A stretch of 64,000 nt of DNA from Actinoallomurus sp050942425 (GCF_050942425.1 NZ_CP192063.1:1-64000); one strand, 5' to 3'; counted from the first letter of the stretch, positions 1 to 12,274 are shown. The notes: a model not told the origin generated them from the sequence alone. Translations and numbers: made by a program.

Positions 1-1848
1 ATGGATGGGCTCGATCTTGCGCTCGTGTGGACGAGAGCGCTGGAGGCGCTCCCCACCGATCTGCCCCCGCAGCATCGCGCCTGGCTCTCCATGACCCGAC
101 CGCTCGCCCTGGTCGAGGACACCGCGCTCCTCGCGACGCCGAACGAGTTCGCCAAAGAGGTGCTGGAGAACCGCCTCCACCCGTTCATCACCGAGGTGCT
201 GTCCGCCCAGCTCGGACGCGACATCCGGGTCGTGGTCACCGTGCAGCCGGACCCGGCGCCGCCCGCCGAGCGCCAGGTCCCGGCGGAGCCGGAGACCGAT
301 CACGAACAGTCCGCCCACGGCTCCGGCGGCTACCGCCTGGAGGGCCCGCGGTTCCCCGCCCCGCCGCACCGCGGCCCGTCCGCCGACCCCGGCCCCGGCT
401 CGTACGGCGATCCGAACGCCGGCGGCCCGAACGTCGGGGGCTATGGGGAGCGCGGCCCCGCCCCGTACGGCGACCCGAACGCCGGCGGTCCGAACACCGG
501 GGGTTACGGCGAGCCGGGCCCCGCTCCCTATAAGAACGACCAATACGGCGGCGGTGAGCGGTTCAGCGCCGAGCGGTACCGCGCCGAACACCCGTACGGC
601 GGTGACCCCTATCGCGGCGAGGGCTACCGCGACCAGTACGGCGCGCCGTACCAGCAGGAGCCGCCGCGCCGCCTCGAGCAGCCGGGCATGCCGAGCGGCC
701 CGGGGAACCAGCGGGATCCGTTCGTGCCGACGCCCGGCGCCGTGCCGGGCGGGGGCTGGCAGTCCCGCCCGCCCTCGGATTCGGGCGAGAAGGCGAGCAC
801 GGAGCCCGCGCGACTGAACCCGAAGTACACCTTCGACACGTTCGTCATCGGCTCGTCCAACCGGTTCGCGCACGCGGCGGCCGTGGCGGTCGCGGAGGCG
901 CCGGCCAAGGCGTACAACCCGCTGTTCATCTACGGCGACTCCGGGCTCGGCAAGACGCACATGCTGCACGCCATCGGCCACTACGCGCAGAGCCTGTTCA
1001 ACGGGGCCCGGGTGCGGTACGTGAGCTCGGAGGAGTTCACCAACGACTTCATCAACGCGATCCGCGACGGCAAGGCCGACAACTTCCGCCGCCGCTACCG
1101 GGATGTGGACATCCTCCTCGTCGACGACATCCAGTTCCTGGAGAACAAGGAGCAGACGCAGGAGGAGTTCTTCCACACCTTCAACACCCTCCACAACGCC
1201 AACAAGCAGATCGTGATCTCCAGCGACCGCGCGCCGAAGCAGTTGGTGACGCTGGAGGACCGGCTCCGTAACCGGTTCGAGTGGGGGCTGATCACGGACG
1301 TGCAGCCGCCCGAGTTGGAGACCCGCATCGCGATCCTGCGCAAGAAGGCGGTGCAGGAGGGCCTGGTCGCGCCGCCGGAGGTGCTGGAGTACATCGCCTC
1401 GAAGATCTCCACGAACATCCGCGAGCTGGAGGGCGCGCTGATCCGCGTCACGGCGTTCGCGAGCCTGAACCGCCAGTCGGTGGACCTGCAGCTCGCCGAG
1501 ATCGTGCTGAAGGACCTCATCCCCAACGACAGCGGCCCGGAGATCACCGCAGCGACGATCATGGCGCAGACCGCGACGTACTTCGGGATCGACATGGAGC
1601 AGCTGTGCGGCCCGTCGCGCTCGCGGGTGCTCGTGACCGCCCGCCAGATCGCGATGTACCTGTGCCGGGAGCTGACGGACCTGTCGCTTCCGAAGATCGG
1701 GCAGCAGTTCGGCGGCCGGGACCACACGACGGTGATGCACGCCGAGAAGAAGATCCGCAAGCTGATGGCGGAGAAGCGGCCGATCTACAACCAGGTCACC
1801 GAGCTGACGAACCGCATCAAGCAGCAGGCCCGCAACGGCGGTGCGTGA
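1..1848 (+). CDS. dnaA: Chromosomal replication initiator DnaA
   Basis: DnaA binds DnaA boxes in the adjacent oriC and melts it to load the replicative helicase. The protein is 615 aa. It has an N-terminal domain I (about 1-90), a very long low-complexity Gly/Tyr/Pro-rich linker (about 95-270), an AAA+ core with Walker A GDSGLGKT near residues 312-319 and Walker B LLVDDIQF near 374, and a C-terminal DNA-binding domain with the DnaA signature around DHTTVMHAEKKI (about residue 577). The linker is much longer than in E. coli, as is usual for filamentous actinomycetes, and contains a 63-bp tandem duplication. The ATG at base 1 is the start. An oriC follows immediately, so identity is certain. 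Confidence 0.98.
   Translation: MDGLDLALVWTRALEALPTDLPPQHRAWLSMTRPLALVEDTALLATPNEFAKEVLENRLHPFITEVLSAQLGRDIRVVVTVQPDPAPPAERQVPAEPETDHEQSAHGSGGYRLEGPRFPAPPHRGPSADPGPGSYGDPNAGGPNVGGYGERGPAPYGDPNAGGPNTGGYGEPGPAPYKNDQYGGGERFSAERYRAEHPYGGDPYRGEGYRDQYGAPYQQEPPRRLEQPGMPSGPGNQRDPFVPTPGAVPGGGWQSRPPSDSGEKASTEPARLNPKYTFDTFVIGSSNRFAHAAAVAVAEAPAKAYNPLFIYGDSGLGKTHMLHAIGHYAQSLFNGARVRYVSSEEFTNDFINAIRDGKADNFRRRYRDVDILLVDDIQFLENKEQTQEEFFHTFNTLHNANKQIVISSDRAPKQLVTLEDRLRNRFEWGLITDVQPPELETRIAILRKKAVQEGLVAPPEVLEYIASKISTNIRELEGALIRVTAFASLNRQSVDLQLAEIVLKDLIPNDSGPEITAATIMAQTATYFGIDMEQLCGPSRSRVLVTARQIAMYLCRELTDLSLPKIGQQFGGRDHTTVMHAEKKIRKLMAEKRPIYNQVTELTNRIKQQARNGGA
403..528 (+). repeat. 63-bp tandem duplication inside the dnaA linker
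   Basis: Two adjacent 63-bp units (403-465 and 466-528) encode near-identical 21-residue blocks beginning YGDPNAGGPN and ending GPAP. They lie in the disordered domain II of DnaA, where length change is tolerated. The reading frame is kept. Confidence 0.85.
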
Positions 1849-2358
1849 CGTGGCCTCCCCGAATCGGGCGGCCCAGGATCTGTCGGTGCGGGAGAGCAGG
1901 CTGTCCCCAGGGGCCGGTCCGTACGCGCCGGGTCGTCCACAGCGGTCCACAGACGTCCACAGGACATGCACAACGGTTATCCCGAAGTCGTGGATTACAC
2001 AGGGTGGGGATAACTCTGTGGATGAATCACCGTGGACAACCCTGTGGAACGACGGGGAAAAACGGTGGACGACGTGGGGATGGACGGTGGACACCCGGTG
2101 GACAGATTCTCGTCATCCCCAGGCATCCACCGGATCCACAGGGTCGATACACACCGGGGGTGGATACTGAAACAGGGCCTGAGCTGCGAAGACTAGGCTT
2201 CTCCACAGTATCCACGGTCCCTATGACGATGACTCTCCTTGTATCTACAAAGAAAGAAAGTCAAAACGTAGAGGGGCATGCGGGCCCACCGGCCCGGCCC
2301 GTACGGTTTCTTAAGTTCCACCACACAAGGTGATCAAAACCTCAGGAGACGGTCCAAA
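1849..2358. other. oriC: Chromosomal origin oriC
   Basis: The 510-bp dnaA-dnaN gap is packed with variants of the actinobacterial DnaA box TTGTCCACA. Three direct boxes sit at exact 10-bp spacing (TCGTCCACA 1933-1941, CGGTCCACA 1943-1951, ACGTCCACA 1953-1961). Opposite-strand boxes lie at 2017-2025 and 2031-2039, and further ones at 2132-2140 and 2199-2207. A relatively AT-rich stretch at 2221-2275, containing runs of A and G on the dnaN side, is the likely unwinding element. Position between dnaA and dnaN is the standard actinomycete arrangement. Confidence 0.93.
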
Positions 2359-3480
2359 GTGAAGTTCCGCATCGAGAGAGACGTTCTCGCCGACGCCGTT
2401 GCCTGGACCGCGCGCTCGTTGCCGGTCCGTCCTCCCGTCCCGGTGCTGGCCGGGATGCTCATCGAAGCCGGCGACCAGCTGAAGCTGTCGTCGTTCGACT
2501 ACGAGGTCTCGGCGCAGGTGACGATGGACATCGACGCCGACGAGGCGGGCACCGCGCTCGTGTCGGGCCGGCTGCTGTCCGAGATCTGCCGCAGCCTCCC
2601 CGCCGCTCCCGTCGAGATCACCACCGACGGCGCCAAGGTGACGCTGAAGTGCGGGTCGGCGAAGTTCACACTGCTGACCATGCCTGTGGAGGACTACCCG
2701 AGCCTCCCGGAGATGCCTCCGGCCGCGGGCACGATCGGCAGCGACGCGTTCGCCGCGGCCGTCTCCCAGGTGGCGATCGCCGCGGGCCGGGACGACACCC
2801 TCCCGATGCTCACCGGCGTCCGCGTGGAGATCGAGGGCGACACCGTGACCCTCGCCTCCACCGACCGCTACCGTCTCGCGGTCCGTACGCTCCGCTGGCA
2901 GCCGGAGCAGCCCGACATCTCCGCGATCGCTCTCGTGCCCGCCAAGACGCTCTCCGACACCGCCAAGTCCCTCACGTCGGGCGCGGAGGTCTCGATCGCC
3001 CTGGCGGCCAAGGGCAGCGGCGAGGGCATGATCGGCTTCGAGGGCGGCGGCCGCCGTACAACGACGCGTCTGCTCGACGCGGAGTTCGTGAAGTACCAGT
3101 CGCTGTGGCCCAAGGAGACCTCCGCCGTGGCGGAGATCCAGACGGGTCCGTTCGCCGAGGCCGTGAAGCGCGTCGGCCTGGTCGCCGAGAAGAACACCCC
3201 CGTCCGCCTGTCGTTCCGGCAGGACGAGGTCGTGCTCGAGGCGGGCAGCGGCGACGATGCACAGGCTGTGGAAGTTCTCGGCGCGTCCCTCGACGGTCAG
3301 GACATCGACATCGCCTTCAACCCGAACTTCCTGCTCGACGGCCTCAGCGCCATCGGCTCGGACGTCGCCCGGCTGGCCATGACGACGTCGACGAAGCCCG
3401 CGGTGATCACCGGGAAGCCCGCCGACGAGGCCGACCCGGACTACCGCTACCTGATCATGCCGATCCGGCTGTCAAGCTGA
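2359..3480 (+). CDS. dnaN: DNA polymerase III beta subunit (sliding clamp)
   Basis: The beta clamp encircles DNA and tethers polymerase III. It is 373 aa, the normal family length with three repeated clamp subdomains, and begins VKFRIERDVLADAVAWTARSLP as in other actinobacterial DnaN. I chose the GTG at 2359 because a GGAG Shine-Dalgarno lies about 9 bases upstream; an in-frame ATG at 2278 would add 27 unconserved residues reaching into oriC. The C-terminus YRYLIMPIRL is the usual clamp ending. Confidence 0.97.
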   Translation: MKFRIERDVLADAVAWTARSLPVRPPVPVLAGMLIEAGDQLKLSSFDYEVSAQVTMDIDADEAGTALVSGRLLSEICRSLPAAPVEITTDGAKVTLKCGSAKFTLLTMPVEDYPSLPEMPPAAGTIGSDAFAAAVSQVAIAAGRDDTLPMLTGVRVEIEGDTVTLASTDRYRLAVRTLRWQPEQPDISAIALVPAKTLSDTAKSLTSGAEVSIALAAKGSGEGMIGFEGGGRRTTTRLLDAEFVKYQSLWPKETSAVAEIQTGPFAEAVKRVGLVAEKNTPVRLSFRQDEVVLEAGSGDDAQAVEVLGASLDGQDIDIAFNPNFLLDGLSAIGSDVARLAMTTSTKPAVITGKPADEADPDYRYLIMPIRLSS

Positions 3481-3540
3481 TTCTCCGGGGTAACTAGGCT
3501 CAGACGGACACGGCACGGAGCGCCATCTGAGGAGATGTTC

Positions 3541-4458
3541 ATGGAACTGGGGATGATCGGGCTCGGCCGCATGGGCGGCAACATGGCCAAACGCATTCGG
3601 CAGGCCGGGCACACGGTCGTCGGCTACGACCGTGACCCGGCCGTCAGCGACGTCGGCTCCCTGGAGGAGCTGATCCAGCGGCTGAACGCGCCGCGGGCGG
3701 TGTGGGTCATGGTGCCCGCCGGCGACCCGACGCGGGCCACGGTCGACCGGCTCGGCGAGCTGCTGGACGCGGGCGACACCGTCGTCGACGGCGGCAACTC
3801 GCACTACCAGGACGACCAGAAGCACGCCGGGCTGCTGGCCGAGCACGGCATCGGCTTCGTCGACGCGGGCGTCAGCGGCGGCGTCTGGGGCCTGCAGAAC
3901 GGCTACGCGCTGATGGTCGGCGGCGACGACGAGCACGTCAAACACCTCATGCCGATCTTCGAGGCGCTCAAGCCCGAGGGCGAGTTCGGGTTCGTCCACG
4001 CCGGCGCGGTCGGGGCCGGGCACTTCGCGAAGATGGTCCACAACGGCATCGAGTACGGCATGATGCAGGCCTTCGCGGAGGGCTGGGAGCTGCTCGAGGC
4101 CAGCGGCGTCGTCAACAACGTCCCCGAGACCTTCCGCAGCTGGCGCGAGGGCACGGTCATCCGGTCCTGGCTGCTCGACCTGGCCGACCGTGCGCTGGAA
4201 GAGGACCCGGAGCTGGCCCAGCTGAAGGGTTATGCACAGGACTCCGGCGAGGGCCGGTGGACGGTGCAGGCCGCGGTGGACCTCGCGGTGCCCCTGCCCG
4301 TCATCACCGCGTCCCTGTTCGCGCGGTTCGCCTCGCGGCAGGACGACTCCCCGGCCATGAAGATGATCGCGGCGCTGCGCAACCAGTTCGGCGGCCACGC
4401 TGTGGAGACGCTGAAGGGCGCCGACTCACCGGGCGCCGACGTCACCCCGCCGCAGTGA
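3541..4458 (+). CDS. gnd: 6-phosphogluconate dehydrogenase, short actinobacterial type
   Basis: Catalyses oxidative decarboxylation of 6-phosphogluconate to ribulose 5-phosphate in the pentose phosphate pathway. About 305 aa, the short (GndA/YqeC-like) class rather than the 470-aa enzyme. Visible motifs are the N-terminal NAD(P) loop GLGRMGGNMA, VDGGNSHYQDD, the substrate-binding GVSGGVWG, and the catalytic-lysine helix GHFAKMVHNGIEYGMMQ. Two in-frame ATGs exist; the one at 3541 is preferred because GAGGAG ends 6 bases before it, whereas it abuts the ATG at 3535. Its place between dnaN and recF is conserved in actinomycetes. Confidence 0.95.
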   Translation: MELGMIGLGRMGGNMAKRIRQAGHTVVGYDRDPAVSDVGSLEELIQRLNAPRAVWVMVPAGDPTRATVDRLGELLDAGDTVVDGGNSHYQDDQKHAGLLAEHGIGFVDAGVSGGVWGLQNGYALMVGGDDEHVKHLMPIFEALKPEGEFGFVHAGAVGAGHFAKMVHNGIEYGMMQAFAEGWELLEASGVVNNVPETFRSWREGTVIRSWLLDLADRALEEDPELAQLKGYAQDSGEGRWTVQAAVDLAVPLPVITASLFARFASRQDDSPAMKMIAALRNQFGGHAVETLKGADSPGADVTPPQ

Positions 4459-4489
4459 TCGCTGGTGCGCCGGGACTGCGGCGCACTCG

Positions 4490-4706
4490 GTAATCCACAA
4501 GCTTGTGGAAAAGCGCGCCCGATCTGGGGACGAGTCGAGGGACGTCCGCCGCCTGCGGGCCCGGCTGTGTCTTTCCCGACCAACCGGCCCCGACCGACCT
4601 CCCGGACTCCCGGACTCATGGTCTCCACGGCCGCACCCGCCGCTCTGCGAAGGGCCGGTGTGCGGCCGGGCAGCGCGGATCGTCCACAGGCCCTACTCTC
4701 GTCTGG
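4490..4706 (+). promoter_or_regulatory. gnd-recF intergenic: DnaA-box-like sites and leaderless recF promoter
   Basis: An inverted pair of DnaA-box-like sequences (TAATCCACA, then TTGTGGAAA) lies around 4490-4510, and TCGTCCACA is at 4680-4688. TACTCT at 4694-4699 is a plausible -10 box ending 7 bases before the recF GTG, so recF could be transcribed from its own leaderless start. No Shine-Dalgarno precedes recF. The -10 assignment is inference. Confidence 0.45.
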
Positions 4707-5831
4707 GTGTACGTCGCCCACCTCACGCTGCAGGACTTCCGGTCGTACGAGTCGGCGGAGATCGCCCTCGACCCCGGGATCAGCGCCTTCCTCGGCCCGA
4801 ACGGCCAGGGGAAGACCAACCTCGTCGAGGCCATCGGGTACGTCGCACTGCACGGCAGCCACCGCGTGTCCACAGACGCGCCGCTGGTCCGGCACGGCGC
4901 GCAGCGGGCGATCGTGCGGGCCGGGATCGTCCGGGACGAGCGCAAGGCGCTGGTCGAGCTGGAGATCAACCCGGGGCGGGCCAACCGCGCCCGGCTGAAC
5001 CGGTCGCCGGTGCAGCGGCCCCGTGAGGTCCTGGGAATGCTGCGGACCGTGCTCTTCGCCCCAGAGGACCTGGTCCTGGTGAAGGGCGACCCGGGGGAGC
5101 GCCGGCGGTTCCTCGACGAGTTGCTGACCGTCCGCGCCCCGCGGTTCGCGGGCGTCCGGTCCGACTACGACCGTGTCCTCAAGCAGCGCAACGCCCTGTT
5201 GAAATCCGCAGCCGCACACCGGCGGGCACCCGGTCCGGAGGTGCTGAGCACGCTCGATGTGTGGGACACCCACCTCGCCCGTACGGGGGCGGAGCTGCTC
5301 GGCGCCCGCCTGGAGCTGGTCGCCCTGCTCGAGCCGCTCGTCGCCAAGGCGTACGCCGCGCTTGCCCCTAGCGGGGCCGCCGTCCTCGAGTACCGCTCCT
5401 CTGTCGACATCACAGAGTTGTCCACAGACCGTGCACAGCTGGCCGAGGCTCTGTTGAAAGGCATGGCGGAGACGCGGCGCAACGAACTGGAGCGGGGCGT
5501 CAGCCTCGTCGGCCCGCACCGGGACGAGCTGTTGCTCAGGCTCGGTGACCTGCCGGCGCGCGGGTACGCCAGCCACGGCGAGTCCTGGTCGTTCGCGCTC
5601 GCGCTGCGCCTCGCGTCGTACGAGCTGCTGCGTTCCGACGGCGACGACCCGGTCCTGATCCTGGACGACGTGTTCGCCGAGCTCGACACCGGGCGGCGCA
5701 ATCGCCTCGCCGAGCTGGTGGCCCAGGCCGAGCAGGTGCTGATCACCGCGGCGGTCCCCGAGGACGTACCCGAACGGCTGAGCGGCGCGGCGTACGAGGT
5801 CGCGAATGGGGAGGTCACACGTGTCCGATGA
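4707..5831 (+). CDS. recF: DNA replication and repair protein RecF
   Basis: RecF is an SMC-like ATPase that binds DNA at ssDNA/dsDNA junctions and, with RecOR, loads RecA at gaps. The 374-aa protein begins VYVAHLTLQDFRSY, the typical RecF N-terminus, with Walker A GPNGQGKTN near residue 30, an ABC signature near SLVGPHRDEL, and Walker B VLILDDVFAELD near residue 315. GTG at 4707 is the start that gives the conserved N-terminus; the open frame upstream to 4503 is not conserved-looking. Its stop overlaps the start of the next gene. Confidence 0.97.
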   Translation: MYVAHLTLQDFRSYESAEIALDPGISAFLGPNGQGKTNLVEAIGYVALHGSHRVSTDAPLVRHGAQRAIVRAGIVRDERKALVELEINPGRANRARLNRSPVQRPREVLGMLRTVLFAPEDLVLVKGDPGERRRFLDELLTVRAPRFAGVRSDYDRVLKQRNALLKSAAAHRRAPGPEVLSTLDVWDTHLARTGAELLGARLELVALLEPLVAKAYAALAPSGAAVLEYRSSVDITELSTDRAQLAEALLKGMAETRRNELERGVSLVGPHRDELLLRLGDLPARGYASHGESWSFALALRLASYELLRSDGDDPVLILDDVFAELDTGRRNRLAELVAQAEQVLITAAVPEDVPERLSGAAYEVANGEVTRVR

Positions 5832-6336
5832 CCAGGGCGATCCACAGCCTGTGGAAAAGCCGAAGTCGGGGATCGAGCTGGCCCGGGAGGCGCTCGCGCA
5901 GGCCAAGGCCGACGCGAAGCGGCGCGGTGCTCAGCCGGGGAAGGCCCGGAAGAAGCGGTCCCGGGGCGGCGGCCGAGAGCCGGGGCGCGGGGGCGATCCG
6001 ACGGCCTTCGGCCCCGCCATCCGGGAGCTGCTCGCGGCCCGAGGCTGGGAGGAGCGCGTCGCGGTCGGCGGCGTGTTCGGCCGCTGGCCGGAGATCGTCG
6101 GGCCTGAGCTGGCCGAACACACCGAGCCGCAGACGTTCGAGGACGGGATCCTCGTCGTGGCCGCCGACTCGAACGCGTGGGCGGCGCAGCTGCGCCTCCT
6201 GGCCGCGACGCTGGTCAAGCGGCTCAATGAGGAGCTCGGCCACGGAAGCGTGCAGCGGGTCAAGGTCATCGGACCGTCGTCGGCGTCGCGCAGCCCGGGG
6301 CGGCTGCGGGTGACCGGCGGCCGCCGCCGTACGTGA
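5821..6336 (+). CDS. DUF721 / DciA-like protein
   Basis: A 171-aa DUF721 protein. The family includes DciA, the predominant bacterial replicative-helicase loading factor, and in actinomycetes it sits between recF and gyrB as here. The N-terminal third is basic and disordered (Lys/Arg/Gly-rich to about residue 60). The DUF721 core follows, with FGRWPEIVGPELAEHTEPQTFEDGILVVAADSNAW split over residues 84-120. GTG at 5821 has GGAGG about 6 bases upstream and overlaps the recF stop by 11 bases, implying translational coupling. Confidence 0.9.
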   Translation: MSDDQGDPQPVEKPKSGIELAREALAQAKADAKRRGAQPGKARKKRSRGGGREPGRGGDPTAFGPAIRELLAARGWEERVAVGGVFGRWPEIVGPELAEHTEPQTFEDGILVVAADSNAWAAQLRLLAATLVKRLNEELGHGSVQRVKVIGPSSASRSPGRLRVTGGRRRT

Positions 6337-6631
6337 GGAACCGTTTTCCACAGGGTGTGGGAGACGGGTTGCGCAAGTCCGCCTGATGCGTTTTCGTCGT
6401 CCGTAGGCGTCGTCACCCCCCTGGACCGGTAGGGGGACTTCCGGGCGACTCTGTTCGTGGCTTGTACGCCTTGAGAACGCCCTACATGGCCCAAGAAGGG
6501 GTCCGGGACGGATAGAATGGAGGCCGGATACAGGACACGATCGCCGTTGCGGGCCGCCCGTGGATCGGGCGCCCTGCTTGTGTGTTACGGGGTGCTGCGC
6601 GGCGCGTGTCCTCCGGCAGGAGGATCTCCAC
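6337..6631 (+). promoter_or_regulatory. gyrB upstream region
   Basis: A 295-bp gap. It opens with a DnaA-box-like TTTTCCACA (6344-6352) paired with GTGTGGGA. A possible -10 hexamer TAGAAT lies at 6513-6518; no convincing -35 at correct spacing was found. AGGAGG at 6618-6623 is the gyrB ribosome binding site and decides the TTG start. Supercoiling-sensitive gyrB promoters are known in this position, but nothing here proves that. Confidence 0.4.
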
Positions 6632-8572
6632 TTGGCGTACGACGCTAGCTCGATCACTGTCCTAGAAGGCCTCGAGGCGGTTCGCAAGCGCCCGGGCATG
6701 TACATCGGTTCTACGGGAGAGCGTGGTCTTCACCACCTGGTCTACGAGATCGTCGACAACTCCGTCGACGAGGCGCTGGCCGGATACGCCGACACCATCG
6801 AGGTGACGCTGCTGGCCGACGGCGGCGTCCGGGTCCAGGACAACGGCCGTGGCATTCCGGTCGGGGAGCACCCGGTGGAGAAGCGACCGGCCATCGAGCT
6901 GGTTCTCACCACGCTGCACGCCGGCGGCAAGTTCGACAGCAAGTCCTACGCCGTCTCCGGGGGTCTGCACGGCGTGGGCTCCGCGGTGGTGAACGCCCTG
7001 TCCACCCGGCTCGAGGCCGAGGTGCGGACCGACGGCCACGTCTGGCGGCAGTCCTACACCTGGCAGGGCGCCGAAGGGCCCCTGCAGAAGGGCGAGCCGA
7101 CCGACGAGACCGGCACCGTCATCACCTTCTGGCCGGACGGGTCGATCTTCGAGACGCTCGACTGGAACTTCGAGACGCTCAGCCGCCGTATGCAGGAGAT
7201 GGCCTTCCTCAACCGCGGGCTGACGATCACCCTGCGCGACGAGCGGCCGGACCACATCAACGGCGAGCCGCGTGTGGTCACGTACCACTACGAGGGCGGC
7301 ATCGAGGACTTCGTCCGCTACATCAACGCCAAGAAGGAGTCCGTCCACAACTCGGTCATCGCGTTCAGCGAGGAGACCGAGGGCATGTCGGTCGAGGTCG
7401 CCATGCAGTGGAGCGGGTCCTACTCCGAGTCCGTCCACACCTTCGCCAACACCATCAACACGGCGGAGGGCGGCACGCACGAGGAGGGCTTCCGCGCGGC
7501 GCTGACCACCGTCGTCAACAAGTACGCGCGCGAGCAGAAGCTGCTGCGCGAGGGCAAGGACGACAACCTCGCCGGTGAGGACGTCCGCGAGGGCCTCACC
7601 GCGATCATCTCCATCAAGATGGCCGACCCGCAGTTCGAGGGCCAGACCAAGACCAAGCTCGGCAACACCGAGGCGCGGTCCTTCGTCCAGCGCGCGATGT
7701 ACGAGAACCTGCGCGACTGGCTGGACGCCAACCCCGGTGAGGCCAAGGAGGTCATCAACAAGGCCACGCAGGCGGCCCGCGCCCGCATCGCCGCCCGACA
7801 GGCGCGCGACCTGACGCGGCGCAAGAGCCTGCTGGAGTCGACGTCGCTGCCGGGCAAGCTGTCGGACTGCCAGTCCACCGACCCGAGCAAGTGCGAGATC
7901 TACGTCGTGGAGGGCGACTCGGCGGGCGGCTCGGCCAAGGGTGGCCGTAACCCGCAGTACCAGGCGATCCTCCCGATCCGCGGCAAGATCCTCAACGTGG
8001 AGAAGGCCCGCATCGACCGGGTCCTGAAGAACAACGAGGTCCAGGCGATGATCACCGCCCTGGGCACCGGCATCCACGACGAGTTCGACATCGAGAAGCT
8101 GCGGTACCACAAGATCATCCTGATGGCCGACGCCGACGTCGACGGCCAGCACATCCGCACGCTGCTGCTGACCCTGCTGTTCCGCTTCATGAAGCCGCTC
8201 GTCGAGGCCGGCCACGTCTACCTCGCCCAGCCCCCGCTCTACAAGATCAAGTGGGACGCGCGGGGCAACGAGTCCGACTACGCCTACTCCGACCGCGAGC
8301 GCGACGCGGTCATCGAGGCGGGGATGGCCAACGGCAAGCGCGACCCCCGGCCGCGCGACGGCGTGCAGCGCTTCAAGGGTCTCGGCGAGATGAACGCCAG
8401 CGAGCTGTGGGACACCACCATGGACCCGGAGCACCGCATCCTCCTCCAGGTCACGCTCGACGACGCCGCCCAGGCCGACGAGCTGTTCACCGTTCTCATG
8501 GGTGAGGACGTCGAGGCGCGGCGCTCGTTCATCCAGCGCAACGCCAAGGACGTGCGCTTCCTCGACATCTAG
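6632..8572 (+). CDS. gyrB: DNA gyrase subunit B
   Basis: ATPase subunit of gyrase, which introduces negative supercoils together with GyrA. 646 aa, normal for the short actinobacterial form. Motifs: the GHKL ATPase with ITVLEGLEAVRKRPGMYIGSTG at the start, EIVDNSVDEALAGYA and VQDNGRGIPV; the TOPRIM EGDSAGG near residue 430 and DADVDGQHIR; and the C-terminal QRFKGLGEMN. TTG at 6632 is the start, because AGGAGG lies 8 bases upstream and the protein then starts directly at the conserved N-terminus. gyrA follows after 67 bp. Confidence 0.98.
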   Translation: MAYDASSITVLEGLEAVRKRPGMYIGSTGERGLHHLVYEIVDNSVDEALAGYADTIEVTLLADGGVRVQDNGRGIPVGEHPVEKRPAIELVLTTLHAGGKFDSKSYAVSGGLHGVGSAVVNALSTRLEAEVRTDGHVWRQSYTWQGAEGPLQKGEPTDETGTVITFWPDGSIFETLDWNFETLSRRMQEMAFLNRGLTITLRDERPDHINGEPRVVTYHYEGGIEDFVRYINAKKESVHNSVIAFSEETEGMSVEVAMQWSGSYSESVHTFANTINTAEGGTHEEGFRAALTTVVNKYAREQKLLREGKDDNLAGEDVREGLTAIISIKMADPQFEGQTKTKLGNTEARSFVQRAMYENLRDWLDANPGEAKEVINKATQAARARIAARQARDLTRRKSLLESTSLPGKLSDCQSTDPSKCEIYVVEGDSAGGSAKGGRNPQYQAILPIRGKILNVEKARIDRVLKNNEVQAMITALGTGIHDEFDIEKLRYHKIILMADADVDGQHIRTLLLTLLFRFMKPLVEAGHVYLAQPPLYKIKWDARGNESDYAYSDRERDAVIEAGMANGKRDPRPRDGVQRFKGLGEMNASELWDTTMDPEHRILLQVTLDDAAQADELFTVLMGEDVEARRSFIQRNAKDVRFLDI

Positions 8573-8639
8573 CCAGTGCGCGGGCACCGGGGTTCCGGTG
8601 CCGCCCGGCCACTGACTCAACAGCGGAAGAGGTTTACAG

Positions 8640-11156
<2,517 letters not shown>

Positions 11157-11193
11157 GACGCCTGATGGCGCGTCGCCTCCCCGGGGAGGTTAT

Positions 11194-12162
11194 ATGACGG
11201 CCAACGCCGGAAAGGACGCCGACGGGAAGTCGGGGCGTTCCACCGGGGCAGGCGACAAGGGCGGTACGGGGAAGAAGACCAGCGCCGCGAACAAACCACC
11301 GGCCGATGAGGTCACGGTCAAGAAGACCGACGACAAGGAAAAGGGTGTCGAGTCGGCCGACAAGGCCGACAAGGCCGACAAGCCTGACAAGGCCGAGGAC
11401 ACCGTCGTCGACCTCGCGGCCAAGAAGGACGGCACCGAGGACACCGTCATGGACCTCAAACTGCCGTCCAAGAAACCCGACCCCACGGGCGACGCCGCCG
11501 GGAGTAAAGACCGGCTCGTCTCCCGTGGATCGGCGAGCGACGGGTCGGCCAAGGAAAAGTCGAACACCGGAGAACCAGGCTCCGCCTCGAGTAGGACGAC
11601 GTCCATGGACATTCCAAAGACGAGTCCAGGCTTCGGCGGAACCGGCTCCACGGCCGGCTCCACGCCGTCGTACGGATCCGCCTCCACGTCGTACGGGTCC
11701 GGGTCCGGCTCCACGACGGCCATCGAGCCCGCCCGTCGGCCGGCGGGCAGCCCTCCGCCGCCCGACAAGGCGGTCGGCCGCAAGGCCCCGCGCAAGGCCC
11801 ACCTCCAGGTCGCGCGGTTCGAGCCGTGGTCGGTGATGAAGTTCAGCTTCATCATGTCGCTGGTGTGCTTCCTCGTGCTGTTCGTCGCGGTCACCGTGCT
11901 CTACCTGATCCTGTCGGCGCTCGGCGTCTTCGACGCGCTCACGCACACGATCCAGGACCTCCAGGGCAAGACCAACGGCAAGGACAGCCTGAACCCCGCC
12001 AGTTGGTTCTCCGCGGCCCGCATCCTCGGCTACACCGCCCTGATCGGTACGCTCAACGTCCTCCTCATCACCGCACTCGCGACCGTCTGGTCGGTCATCT
12101 ACAACATGGCCGCCGACCTCGTCGGAGGCGTGGAGGTCACGCTGAAGGAGGCCGACCAGTAA
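11194..12162 (+). CDS. DUF3566 membrane protein downstream of gyrA
   Basis: A 322-aa protein of unknown function, found next to gyrA in most actinobacteria. The first 200 residues are low-complexity, rich in Lys/Asp/Ser/Thr, with a short tandem ADKADKADKPDKAED stretch near residue 52. The C-terminal DUF3566 domain (about 205-322) has two transmembrane helices around SFIMSLVCFLVLFVAVTVLY and ILGYTALIGTLNVLLITALA. ATG at 11194 is supported by GGGGAGG 5-10 bases upstream. It is probably cotranscribed with gyrBA. Confidence 0.92.
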   Translation: MTANAGKDADGKSGRSTGAGDKGGTGKKTSAANKPPADEVTVKKTDDKEKGVESADKADKADKPDKAEDTVVDLAAKKDGTEDTVMDLKLPSKKPDPTGDAAGSKDRLVSRGSASDGSAKEKSNTGEPGSASSRTTSMDIPKTSPGFGGTGSTAGSTPSYGSASTSYGSGSGSTTAIEPARRPAGSPPPPDKAVGRKAPRKAHLQVARFEPWSVMKFSFIMSLVCFLVLFVAVTVLYLILSALGVFDALTHTIQDLQGKTNGKDSLNPASWFSAARILGYTALIGTLNVLLITALATVWSVIYNMAADLVGGVEVTLKEADQ

Positions 12163-12274
12163 TCCCGCGGCCGCCCCAGGACGGAAGACCGGATTCGATT
12201 TCCTGTTGGGGCCGACGATCGGGTACTGTTTCTCGACGTCGCCTCCTGGTCGTCCGAGCCGGGAGCAGCTGCAC

